Source: Lysobacterales bacterium
Lineage (GTDB): Bacteria > Pseudomonadota > Gammaproteobacteria > Xanthomonadales > Rhodanobacteraceae
DNA: 64,000 nt
Direction: 5' to 3'
Assembly: GCA_017305055.1 (NCBI GenBank)
Contig: JAFKMZ010000008.1
Span: 1-64,000 of the forward strand
Part shown: one piece after another, positions 19,301 through 26,593 of the stretch
Numbering within the stretch: the first letter of the stretch is position 1
Layout: every line of letters starts with the position of its first letter
Program-made: the position numbers and the translations under genes
The notes under the pieces: model-generated
The model's database searches: none
What the model was told of the DNA's origin: nothing
The model's input: the letters and a program-made list of their open reading frames with translations, nothing else

Positions 19301-20977
19301 GGTTGGTTGGTCGATCGGCACCCACGCTTACTGGCGGACCTCACCGGTGACGGCAAGGCCGACATCGTGGGCTTTGGTGATGCCGGGGTGTGGACGGCAC
19401 TCAGCAACGGCGACGGCACGTTCCAGACGCCGCGATTCGTGCTGGCAGACCTTGGCTATGACGCCGGTGGCTGGCGGGTGGACAAGCACCCGCGTTTCCT
19501 GACCGACCTCACCGGTGACGGCAAGGCCGACATTGTGGGCTTCGGCGATGCGGGGGTATGGACGGCGCTCGGCAACGGCGACGGGACGTTCCAGGCACCG
19601 CGGTTCGTGTTGGCCGACCTCGGCTACGCCGCCGGTGGCTGGCGGGTGGACAAGCATCCGCGTTTGCTGGCCGACCTCACCGGTGACGGCAAAGCCGACA
19701 TCGTGGGCTTTGGTGATGCCGGGGTGTGGACGGCGCTCAGCAACGGCGACGGCACGTTCCAGGCACCGCAGTTCGTGCTGGCGGACCTCGGCTACACGGC
19801 CGGTGGGTGGCGCGTGGACAAGCACCCACGTTTCCTGGTTGACATCACAGGTGATGGCGGAGCCGACATCGTCGGGTTTGGCGACACCGGCGTGTATGTG
19901 GCGCTGAGTCATGGCGACGGCACGTTCGTCTTCACGCCACAAGTCGCTCTCGATGACTTTGGCGTCAATCAGGGCTGGCGCGTGGAGGCCCATTTGCGCT
20001 GCCTGGCCGACGTGACCGGCGAGGGCCGGGCCGACATCGTCGGGTTCGGTGATGCTGGCGTGCATGTTTCGCCGGCCCTGACCGGCGGCAGCTTCAGGGA
20101 ACAGCCGCTGTTCGTCATCCCGAACTTCGGCCACCGCGAGAGCGGTCCCGTCGAGCAGATAGGGCCTTTCCTGCCGGACCCGGGCATCGGTGTACTGCAG
20201 GCCTCGGGTGGCCGCGAACGCACAGTGTTCTACGTCGGCGGCGATACCAGCAGGCGGCTCTGGAAGTGGACACAGGGGATGACCGCCTGGGAACAGCTCA
20301 TCCCAGGACGGGACGCCAACCAGGCGAAGCGCTTTTTCGTCAGCCCGTATGACCCGAACCTGCTCTACGTGATCGACGGCGAGCATATCAAGCGCACGGA
20401 CGATGGCGGCAGCAGCTGGCAGGTGGATGCAAGCCTGGAGCGCATGGTCACGTGCAACGGCCTCATCCCGGCCAACCGGGATGAGGCCGGCGAAACGACC
20501 CAGGTCGTCCTGAGCGACATGCAGTTTGACCCGTTCGATCCGAGCCGGCGGTTCGCGGTGGGGGCTGCCGGGGCGTTCACGACCACTGACGGCGTGACCT
20601 GGCAACGCGTGCTGGATACCGGCGCGATGCGCGGACTGCCGACGAACTGTTATTTCGACCAATGGTCTACGCCATCGAATCCCTCCCTGTACGTGGGGTT
20701 CGCGGGGCGCGGCATCGTGAAGATCAGCGGGATCGAGCCAGGTGGCGGCGTGATTCTGCGCGCGGCGACTCTGCCAACGAAAACGGAAGCAGGACCGTTG
20801 GACCGACCGACTACCCGCGTCCGTACCGCCGATGGCCGCCTGGGTACCGCTGAGATCGCTCCCGACGATCGGTACTTCATCACTCTCGATGACGGACAGT
20901 CCGTGGTGGCCGATATCGGTGACGTGACGATAGTGAATGTGGCCGGTGACCGTAACGGTGCCAGGTCTACTTCCTGA
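16370..20977 (+). CDS. Giant FG-GAP/VCBS-type repeat protein with BNR propeller, 1535 aa
   Basis: An N-terminal BNR-type segment (STDGGESW) is followed by seven tandem 56-residue repeats (about residues 98-489). A central region of about 490 residues has further Asp-box motifs such as SSDAGATW and SRDAGASW. Five more 56-residue repeats follow (about 983-1262), then a C-terminal propeller-like part with RTDDGGSSW. Each repeat carries LTGDGKADIVGFGDAGVW, a calcium-binding FG-GAP/VCBS loop (D-x-x-G-D-G-x-x-D). No signal peptide or lipobox is visible, which is odd for a family that is usually exported, so another export route or an upstream start is possible. The ribosome site before ATG 16370 is weak. 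A role in adhesion, surface binding or sugar binding is plausible from the folds, but nothing in the neighbourhood names a substrate. Confidence 0.85.
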   Translation: MPTITDVSPTRSNMSFGPQWQDVTGRMLSLASSDDGKLVFAGSFSSGLWVSTDGGESWVQLTWEQPAPDQFGVPGALGGCCIPSVAVGPDSARWFVNRNPRLLADISGDGIADIVGFGDTGVWTALSNGDGTFQAARLVLADLGYTAGGWRVDKHPRFLADLTGDGKADIVGFGDAGVWTALSNGDGTFQAPQLVLADFGYVAGGWRVNRHPRYLADLTGDGRADIVGFGDAGVWTALSNGDGTFQTPQLVVANFGYTAGGWRVTRHPRCLADLAGDGRADIVGFGDAGVWTALGNGDGTFQAPQLVLANFGYAAGGWRVNKHPRYLADLTGDGRADIVGFGDAGVWTALGNGDGTFQAPQLVLADLGYAAGGWRVDKHPRLLADLTGDGKADIVGFGDAGVWTALGRGDGTFQAPQLVLADLGYAAGGWRVDKHPRLLADVTGDGKADIVGFGDAGVYVAPANADGAVPGPLRFVLPNFGNLLTVLAIARSDREVDDAGIWRSSDAGATWAPVHSFPRPGGGPPAAGQLVWAPGTAHLVFAAGQDSLAVSRDAGASWWTAIRTTRPIIQRPVAANHVAVAATPAGTLNPPAVYALAFGSIEVSLDGGATWVPDAGNLPGPMGSVVGLSNSNNECVMVVSPRSPFEVFVTRDANAAPGLPQLWRGDYSNFAQTMASTWQSVPIPAVGDQDSGNVWLAITRSGQGEALFYGPQRFFGDNLGEAWVAPLDPQSESDWHQLDATGQVHVDLHGLFLSPDFHAGFDRGNYVATAGTVWLLSDGGIDRSTDGGITFQPAGSISSLSTVNFAGAAIAGHGPLLSLNTGDNDGFASSDGGQSWSTQQYGGGDNDTSWSDPLRPHSMLIFTPRWDKTLALYETQPGNLPDICSSADRQIIPGPPLRTGSTLWNASSGYVIRGYRPLIQSLSADDPALPTDCAVIRYFGNFHRDDPPVTYVDHLAVALRARDLRAVNARSDWDTPGGWLVDRHPRLLADLTGDGKADIVGFGDAGVWTALSNGDGTFQTPRFVLADLGYDAGGWRVDKHPRFLTDLTGDGKADIVGFGDAGVWTALGNGDGTFQAPRFVLADLGYAAGGWRVDKHPRLLADLTGDGKADIVGFGDAGVWTALSNGDGTFQAPQFVLADLGYTAGGWRVDKHPRFLVDITGDGGADIVGFGDTGVYVALSHGDGTFVFTPQVALDDFGVNQGWRVEAHLRCLADVTGEGRADIVGFGDAGVHVSPALTGGSFREQPLFVIPNFGHRESGPVEQIGPFLPDPGIGVLQASGGRERTVFYVGGDTSRRLWKWTQGMTAWEQLIPGRDANQAKRFFVSPYDPNLLYVIDGEHIKRTDDGGSSWQVDASLERMVTCNGLIPANRDEAGETTQVVLSDMQFDPFDPSRRFAVGAAGAFTTTDGVTWQRVLDTGAMRGLPTNCYFDQWSTPSNPSLYVGFAGRGIVKISGIEPGGGVILRAATLPTKTEAGPLDRPTTRVRTADGRLGTAEIAPDDRYFITLDDGQSVVADIGDVTIVNVAGDRNGARSTS
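16661..17836 (+). repeat. Seven tandem 168-bp coding repeats, block 1
   Basis: Units begin at 16661, 16829, 16997, 17165, 17333, 17501 and 17669 with an exact 168-bp period. Neighbouring units are close to identical at DNA level (compare 17165-17332 with 17333-17500), which points to recent duplication or gene conversion. Each unit encodes one 56-residue FG-GAP-like repeat; the seventh diverges in its second half. Confidence 0.95.
19316..20155 (+). repeat. Five tandem 168-bp coding repeats, block 2
   Basis: Units start at 19316, 19484, 19652, 19820 and 19988, with the same 168-bp period and sequence as block 1, about 1.5 kb away. The first three are near-identical and the last two are diverged. 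The separated second block implies duplication of an array, not just slippage at one site. Confidence 0.93.
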
Positions 20978-21018
20978 TTCGTCGCCGCCTTGAGCAGCTG
21001 ACGACACGTTCCGCAACG

Positions 21019-23334
21019 TCAAGCCCTTGCCTTCGCCCGCGTCGCGCGTTTGCGCTTCGGCGGGCCAGGCGGCTTTGTGCTTGTACTTGCGGGTTCGGCT
21101 TGCTTGTCCTTCACGAGCGCCGTGAAACGACGCTCTGCAGCCTTGCCCAGTTGCTTGTCGGTCAGCGGGCGCAGCGCCTGGCCCTTGCGCGCAGACATGA
21201 CCTGTGCCGCCCGCTGTCGGGCAGCCGGATCCGTCCCGCCTGGTGTGCCCTCCTGCAGATTGGCCATGAACCAGAGCAGTGCTTCGCGTGAACCTGTCAC
21301 CGGGGGCTCGGTTGCGACGGCGCGCGCTCGCGGCACCGGCGGCCCGGCAATCGAGGCTGGCGTGTCCTCGCGCGCCATGCCCAGGGTCGTGAGTTCAGAC
21401 GCGAGGCTTTTCGCCTGAAAGGCCCCCGCTGCCGGATCGGTGCGCATTCCCAGCGGAGCCAGGCCCCACTTGTCGCAGACATAGCGCAGGATGCTCGTGT
21501 GATCGAACGGTGTCTTGCAAACGCCGCGTTCCAGCCAGGGTGACACCAGGATTGCCGGTACGCGCACACCAAGGCGCGCGAAGCTGTATTCGCCGGTGTT
21601 GTCATCCGGGGCGATTGTCGCCGGCGGTGGAACATGATCGAAAAAGCCGCCGTGTTCGTCGTAGGTCACGATCAGCAATGTGGACTTCCAAAGCGCGTCG
21701 TTGCCGCGGATGGCGTTGTAGACGTCCGCTATCAAGCGGTCACCGGCTGCAATGTCGGCTGGCGGATGCTGATCGTTCTCGCTGCTGCCGCAGTAGCTGG
21801 GTTCAATGAAAACGTAGGCAGGAAAGTCTTTCTCTGGCCCGCCCGCGTCCCGGGAGAAATTGGCCATCGCGGAATAATGCGGACCGAACACGAAGGAAGG
21901 CAACAGGTGAGTCAGTACCAGGCTCTGTGGGATACCGTCGTGATAGATGCGCCAACTGCCAGCAGAACCGCCCAGACGATCGTAGATCGTGTCCTGGTTG
22001 TACAGGCGCATGTTTCCCGGCTGCTGGCGCGACGGCATCAGTACATGGCCAAGACAGGTGCCGCTGTGGACGAAGAAGCGGTTTGGCCACGTCGGACCTG
22101 GCATCGACGAGAACCAGTGATCGCAGACCCGGAAGTTTCGTGCCAGCGCGTGGAGTGCGGGCAGGGTGTCCCCGGCTTGCGTATCGCCCAGCGGGAAATA
22201 CGCCATCACCTGTTCGACCTGCCCGGCGTTGTCCTCGCTGACGCCAGCGACATCCAGGAAGGAGTCGACGAACCCACCCATCGGCGAGGTCGACTTGTCG
22301 CCGAGTTGCTTCAGCACATCGACGAGATCGTGATTCGGGTCTGGCTTGACCGTGGCCGACGCAGTCGGCGTCTGGGGATAAACCTTGCCGGAGCGGGAGG
22401 ATACGTTCTGGTACACGGCTCCCTGTTGCGGAATGCCTTCGACATCAGGATAGATGCGGGTCGTATCGCCGAGCATCTGGTCGAACGAATGGTTCTCCAG
22501 CATCAGCACCACGACATGCCGAATCGGATCGTTGGCAACCGTGGGTATCGTATCGGTGCGCAACGCGAGCTGATGCTCCTGCTCCCTGGGCAAGGTTGCA
22601 TCGCCCCTGGTACGCACGTACGAGCGCCCGGCGTGATACCTGTTCTTGATGGCCAGACGCTGGCTGGCCTGCTTGTCGCCAGGTACCGTATAGGTGGTCT
22701 GCTGGTTGGTCTGCGGATCGAAGAATCCGATATAGCCGCCTGGGGCAACGCCGAACGACTTGAGCGCCTTCCTGCCCTTCACGCGTCCCAGAAAATCGTT
22801 GCGACCCCCTTCCTGTTCCTCGACGGTGAAATAAAGCGGCAGGACGAAGTTCGCCACCTCGATGCCGTCCAACGTGTAGGTCTGCGCCTGAACCGCGTCG
22901 CACATCTCGAACCAGTGGAATACCTGCCTGTTCGGATCCTCCGGATGCGGTCCCTGCACCAGCAGGTTGCCTTGGGCGTCGCCCAGCAATTCAAGTGCCT
23001 CGTGCGACAGGGTCGCCGTCCAGCTTTCCTTGAGCTGCCTGCACAACTCCGTGAACACGAAGCCGTACGGAATTCCGCGATTGTTCGCCCAGTGGTAACC
23101 CAGCGCATCGGCGACATCCGTGTCATCCCACAGGTAAATGATTGCATCGCCACGCAGCTCAGGCAGTTTGTCCTTGTCTGGCTTGTCGCCGAGTGAGCCT
23201 TCCAGGCGCAGCGTGGCGCCAAAACTCCAGTACGGCTCGAAGTCGCAGGCAATTTGTCGATTGATCGCGCGTATCGCAGTGTGGACTTCCTCATCGCTGA
23301 GCGACTTGGATCGGTTGACGACGGAGATGATCAT
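21019..23334 (-). CDS. Phosphoesterase family protein (phospholipase C / acid phosphatase superfamily), 771 aa
   Basis: The central and C-terminal part is the alkaline-phosphatase-superfamily phosphoesterase domain. HVVVLMLENHSFDQMLG (from about residue 272) carries the metal-binding and nucleophile region, followed by VCDHWFSSMPGPTWPNR, and TYDEHGGFFDHVPPP carries further metal ligands. Members hydrolyse phospholipids or phosphate monoesters. The first 260 residues form a separate region I do not recognise, and there is no signal peptide where one would be expected for a phospholipase C. The C-terminus is a Lys/Arg/Pro/Ala tail (ending PKRKRATRAKARA). ATG 23334 has GGAG 7 nt upstream. It converges with the repeat-protein gene, leaving only 41 nt between stops. 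Confidence 0.85.
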   Translation of the reverse strand: MIISVVNRSKSLSDEEVHTAIRAINRQIACDFEPYWSFGATLRLEGSLGDKPDKDKLPELRGDAIIYLWDDTDVADALGYHWANNRGIPYGFVFTELCRQLKESWTATLSHEALELLGDAQGNLLVQGPHPEDPNRQVFHWFEMCDAVQAQTYTLDGIEVANFVLPLYFTVEEQEGGRNDFLGRVKGRKALKSFGVAPGGYIGFFDPQTNQQTTYTVPGDKQASQRLAIKNRYHAGRSYVRTRGDATLPREQEHQLALRTDTIPTVANDPIRHVVVLMLENHSFDQMLGDTTRIYPDVEGIPQQGAVYQNVSSRSGKVYPQTPTASATVKPDPNHDLVDVLKQLGDKSTSPMGGFVDSFLDVAGVSEDNAGQVEQVMAYFPLGDTQAGDTLPALHALARNFRVCDHWFSSMPGPTWPNRFFVHSGTCLGHVLMPSRQQPGNMRLYNQDTIYDRLGGSAGSWRIYHDGIPQSLVLTHLLPSFVFGPHYSAMANFSRDAGGPEKDFPAYVFIEPSYCGSSENDQHPPADIAAGDRLIADVYNAIRGNDALWKSTLLIVTYDEHGGFFDHVPPPATIAPDDNTGEYSFARLGVRVPAILVSPWLERGVCKTPFDHTSILRYVCDKWGLAPLGMRTDPAAGAFQAKSLASELTTLGMAREDTPASIAGPPVPRARAVATEPPVTGSREALLWFMANLQEGTPGGTDPAARQRAAQVMSARKGQALRPLTDKQLGKAAERRFTALVKDKQAEPASTSTKPPGPPKRKRATRAKARA

Positions 23335-23390
23335 GGCGCGGCTCCGGTTGCGGATGAACAAGCGTTTGACGGCGACTGGCGCCGAAAGTA

Positions 23391-23556
23391 CCCCCACTTC
23401 GCGCTCTGGCTCTGATCGAACGGTATGGCTTTCACGTGGCGCCAGCGGTCACGGGCCGCCTCGGCGGTCTTGCGGAAGATCAGGCCGCCGGCCGGACCGA
23501 TGTCGTCTGCTTCGCAATCCGTCAGCAGCCAGGTGTTCATCTCGCCTGCGCCACGG
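23391..23556 (-). pseudogene. Decayed DUF1566-type domain fragment, duplicate of part of the GH127 fusion gene
   Basis: On the minus strand this stretch reads GEMNTWLLTDCEADDIG, PAGGLIFRKTAEAARD and IPFDQSQSAKWGYFR. It matches, in frame and at DNA level, the segment of the GH127-DUF1566 gene encoded at about 26963-27132 (MNTWLLTADYEVGDVG, PAGGLIFHKNPNAARD, MPFDQSQSAKWGCFR). The rest of the domain, a start codon and a ribosome site are missing, so it is a remnant. It lies between two co-directional genes, the phosphoesterase and the glutamate-synthase-like gene. Confidence 0.8.
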
Positions 23557-23605
23557 GAAGAGGGGATGGTGTGAGACCACCACGCTGCCCGCAGCACGAG
23601 GACGT

Positions 23606-25117
23606 CTATTCAGTAGCCTCGGCCCGTGGGTACGGAAACAGCTTTTCCATCGGGACTGACAAGCCGTCATCACCAACGACCCGGCAATGCCTGCGGGTGA
23701 GCTGGCGCGGCTCGCTGACCCCACAACTGTGCGCGATGATGCCGACCTCATGCATCAGGTTTTTCGCGTAGTGGTACACGCGCTCGCTCTTGACGCCGAC
23801 CACCAGGCCGCGCTGCAACTTCGGGTTCTGCGTGGTGATGCCGGTCGGGCAGGTGTTGCGGTTGCATTGCAGTGCCTGGATGCAGCCCAGCGCGAGCATG
23901 AAGCCACGCGCCGAGTTGACGAAGTCCGCGCCGATCGACAAGGCCCACGCCACGTCATAGGCGGTGACGCATTTGCCCGAGCACACGACCTTGATGCGTT
24001 CGCGCAAACCCTTGACGATCAGCATGTCCAGCAGCGCGGGCAAGGCCTCGTGCAGCGGCAGACCCACGCCTTCCATCAAGGTTTGCGGTGCCGCACCGGT
24101 ACCACCCTCGGAACCGTCGACGATGATGAAGTCCGGCGCGCTGCGTATGCCGCGGCGTGCAATCTCATCGCACAGGTCGCCGATCCAGTCGGCGCCGCCG
24201 AGCACTGCCTTGAAGCCCACCGGCTTGCCGGTCAGGTCGCGGATGTGCGCGATCGCATCGAGCAGCTCCCCGATGTTGCCGATATCCAGGTGGCGATTCG
24301 GGCTTTGCGAATCCTCGCCTACGGGAATGCCACGGATCATCGCGATTTCCGGTGTGACCTTGACCGCCGGCAGCAACCCGCCCATGCCCGGCTTCGCGCC
24401 TTGCCCCAACTTGATGCTGACCATCTTGACCTGCGGATGGGCGCAGATCGCCAGCAGCTTGTCGTCGTCGAGTTTGCCATCGGGCGTGCGCACGCCGTAC
24501 TTGGCCGTGCCGATCTCGAAGATGAGGTCGCAGCCGCCCTCGAGGTGGTATGGCGCCAGGCCACCCTCGCCGGTGTCCATCCAGATGCCGGCCTTGGCCG
24601 CACCGCGGGACAACGCCCGTACGGCCGGCGCCGACAACGCTCCAAAGCTCATCGCCGAGATGTTGAAGAACGGCGCATGGCTGTAGGGTTCGCGTGCATA
24701 CGGCCCGATCGTCACCGGCACCGGGTCCACATGCTCCAGGCCCAGCTCGGGAAACGGCGCGTTGACGAAAAACGGCACGCCCTCGGCACGCAGGTCCCGC
24801 GTGGATCCAAACGCATTGGTGTTGTCGACATTCTTCGCGGCGCGGTACACCCAGGTGCGCTGCGCGCGGTTGAACGGCATCTCCTCACGATCGCTGGAAT
24901 ACAGATACTGCCGAAAGAACTCGCCCAGATGCAGGAACCAGTAGCGGAAGTGGCCGATGACCGGAAAGTTGCGCAACACGGCGTTTCCGGTCTGGTTGCG
25001 ATCAGCCACCCACATGGCCAACAGCACCATCACGGCCAATATCAGCAGCAGCAGGAACAAGGCCGAGAACGTCTCCACCAGCACGACCAGCCAATGCGAA
25101 AAACCTGTCGTCTCCAT
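23606..25117 (-). CDS. FMN-binding glutamate synthase family protein, membrane-anchored
   Basis: 503 aa. One N-terminal transmembrane helix (about residues 10-36) is followed by a GltS-type FMN-binding TIM barrel. Motifs include FFNISAMSFGALSAPAVRAL, GEGGLAPYHLEGG, VKMVSIKLGQGAKPGMGG, VDGSEGGTGAAP, and a Cys cluster, CNRNTCPTGI, resembling the 3Fe-4S site of glutamate synthase. These stand-alone proteins lack the glutaminase domain, so they do not make glutamate from glutamine by themselves. The true electron acceptor or substrate is unknown. ATG 25117 has AGGAAG 5 nt upstream. It diverges from the SDR gene. Confidence 0.9.
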   Translation of the reverse strand: METTGFSHWLVVLVETFSALFLLLLILAVMVLLAMWVADRNQTGNAVLRNFPVIGHFRYWFLHLGEFFRQYLYSSDREEMPFNRAQRTWVYRAAKNVDNTNAFGSTRDLRAEGVPFFVNAPFPELGLEHVDPVPVTIGPYAREPYSHAPFFNISAMSFGALSAPAVRALSRGAAKAGIWMDTGEGGLAPYHLEGGCDLIFEIGTAKYGVRTPDGKLDDDKLLAICAHPQVKMVSIKLGQGAKPGMGGLLPAVKVTPEIAMIRGIPVGEDSQSPNRHLDIGNIGELLDAIAHIRDLTGKPVGFKAVLGGADWIGDLCDEIARRGIRSAPDFIIVDGSEGGTGAAPQTLMEGVGLPLHEALPALLDMLIVKGLRERIKVVCSGKCVTAYDVAWALSIGADFVNSARGFMLALGCIQALQCNRNTCPTGITTQNPKLQRGLVVGVKSERVYHYAKNLMHEVGIIAHSCGVSEPRQLTRRHCRVVGDDGLSVPMEKLFPYPRAEATE

Positions 25118-25448
25118 GCTGCTTCCTCTGCCACGGATGGTTGCGCTGGTGCGCTGTCGCCCGGCTGCCGCGCCGGCCCGCCGATGAGGGCGAACGGCGA
25201 CTATGTCACCACAAGCCGCACGCCACCGGCAACTTGCCATACGGATCCTGGCCCGATCACGACTGATTCGAACGGCCTCCGCACGTTCCATCACGGCATC
25301 CGGGCCGCTTTGCAGACGGACCGGTGTCGAGGCGAGCTTCCTCAAGGCGAACCACGCCGGACGCTGCCTCCATGCATGGGCCTTGCCGGCCAAGACATAC
25401 ACTTAACCGCTCGTACGAGATGCTGGGGCGCCCAAGCGGAGAATTCGC
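25118..25448. other. Intergenic region between the glutamate-synthase-like and SDR genes
   Basis: 331 nt between divergent genes. I see a ribosome site GGAG at 25438-25441 for the SDR gene, but no promoter pair or dyad strong enough to name. Confidence 0.5.
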
Positions 25449-26381
25449 ATGAGCCCCCAGACAAATGTCCGACAATCCGACAAGAGCATTTCCGCCACCA
25501 CTGGCTCTACGCGCAAGACGGCCGGCCTCAGACGCACGGCCGTCCAGGGCGCGAAGAAAGCCGGCACGCAACTCCGCGCACCCAAAGCCGGCGCCAAAAG
25601 CGCCGCCGTGCAGCGCGTTGCGGTCATCACCGGCGGGGCCGACGGCCTGGGCAAAGGGATTGCTCAGCGCCTTGCGGCGGACGGCATGGCCGTCGTCCTG
25701 TCCGATTTGAACGCCCGGCAGCTTGCGGCAACGCGCAAGCAATTCGAGGATGCCGGATATGCCGTTGAAACGTTCAAGGGCGACGTTTCCAGGCTGGAAG
25801 ACCAAAAGGCGCTGGTCGCCAAGGCGGTGAAGGCATTTGGGCGTCTCGACGTGTTCGTCAACAATGCGGGAATCGAACAGGTCAAGCCGCTGGATGAAGT
25901 CAGGCCGAATGACCTGGACAAGATCTTCCGGATCAACGTCAACGGCGTGCTTTACGGCATGCAGGCGGCGTCGGCGCAAATGCGCAAGCAAAAGGGCAGC
26001 ATCGGCAAGATCATCAATGCCTGCTCGATCGCCGGACACGAGTCCTATGAAATGCTGGGAATCTATTGCGCCACCAAACATGTGGTGCGCTCGCTGACGC
26101 AAACTGCGGCAAAGGAATATGCCAAGTACAAGATCACGGTCAACGCCTATTGCCCCGGCGTGGCGGGGACATCGATGTGGGATCGCATTGACGCGGCCAT
26201 GAGCAAGTACATGGGTACCAAGCCTGGCGAGGCCTTCCAGAAGTTTTCCGAAGGCATCTTGATGGGACGCACCCAGGAGCCGGAAGACGTGTCGAACCTG
26301 GTGTCGTTCCTGGCCTCGACCGATTCGGATTACATCACCGGGCAGGCCATCATCACCGATGGCGGCATGGTATTCCGCTGA
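25449..26381 (+). CDS. Short-chain dehydrogenase, diacetyl/acetoin reductase-like, with basic N-terminal extension
   Basis: 310 aa. The Rossmann domain starts at about residue 55 ([16 protein letters not shown]). NNAG at 138-141 and the catalytic Ser 193, Tyr 206 and Lys 210 (YCATK) are all present. Segments [50 protein letters not shown] and the end [14 protein letters not shown] match the (S)-acetoin-forming diacetyl reductase / butanediol dehydrogenase group (BudC-like), which uses NADH. The first 50 residues are a Lys/Arg/Ala/Thr-rich low-complexity stretch absent from normal SDRs. The good ribosome site (GGAG, 7 nt before ATG 25449) says the extension is translated. No acetolactate synthase or decarboxylase gene is nearby, so the physiological substrate is inferred only from sequence similarity. 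Confidence 0.85.
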   Translation: MSPQTNVRQSDKSISATTGSTRKTAGLRRTAVQGAKKAGTQLRAPKAGAKSAAVQRVAVITGGADGLGKGIAQRLAADGMAVVLSDLNARQLAATRKQFEDAGYAVETFKGDVSRLEDQKALVAKAVKAFGRLDVFVNNAGIEQVKPLDEVRPNDLDKIFRINVNGVLYGMQAASAQMRKQKGSIGKIINACSIAGHESYEMLGIYCATKHVVRSLTQTAAKEYAKYKITVNAYCPGVAGTSMWDRIDAAMSKYMGTKPGEAFQKFSEGILMGRTQEPEDVSNLVSFLASTDSDYITGQAIITDGGMVFR

Positions 26382-26593
26382 GTCCAGGTGCTCCGGACCA
26401 ACCTGCCACTGCCGCGGAAGCGGGAGTGGCATGGCCGAATCCCGTTGCACGATTCCACCGCCCGCGCGGGGGCGAGTGCCGCCGTGGCCGAGGCAGCCCG
26501 GCCGCTCGATGCTTTTACTGGAACGTTTGACCGTATACGCGGACGCGAGCAGGGCCACCAGGAGCGCCAGCTTTTTCATCTGTCCCCCGGCTG

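Noticed and set aside
16661-20155. CRISPR-like or intergenic repeat array
   Set aside because: The 168-bp units are in frame, have no spacers and encode FG-GAP repeats, so this is a coding repeat array.
23331-23597. Small intact gene encoding an 88-aa protein
   Set aside because: It has no start with a ribosome site and aligns only with an internal piece of the DUF1566 domain, so it is a remnant.
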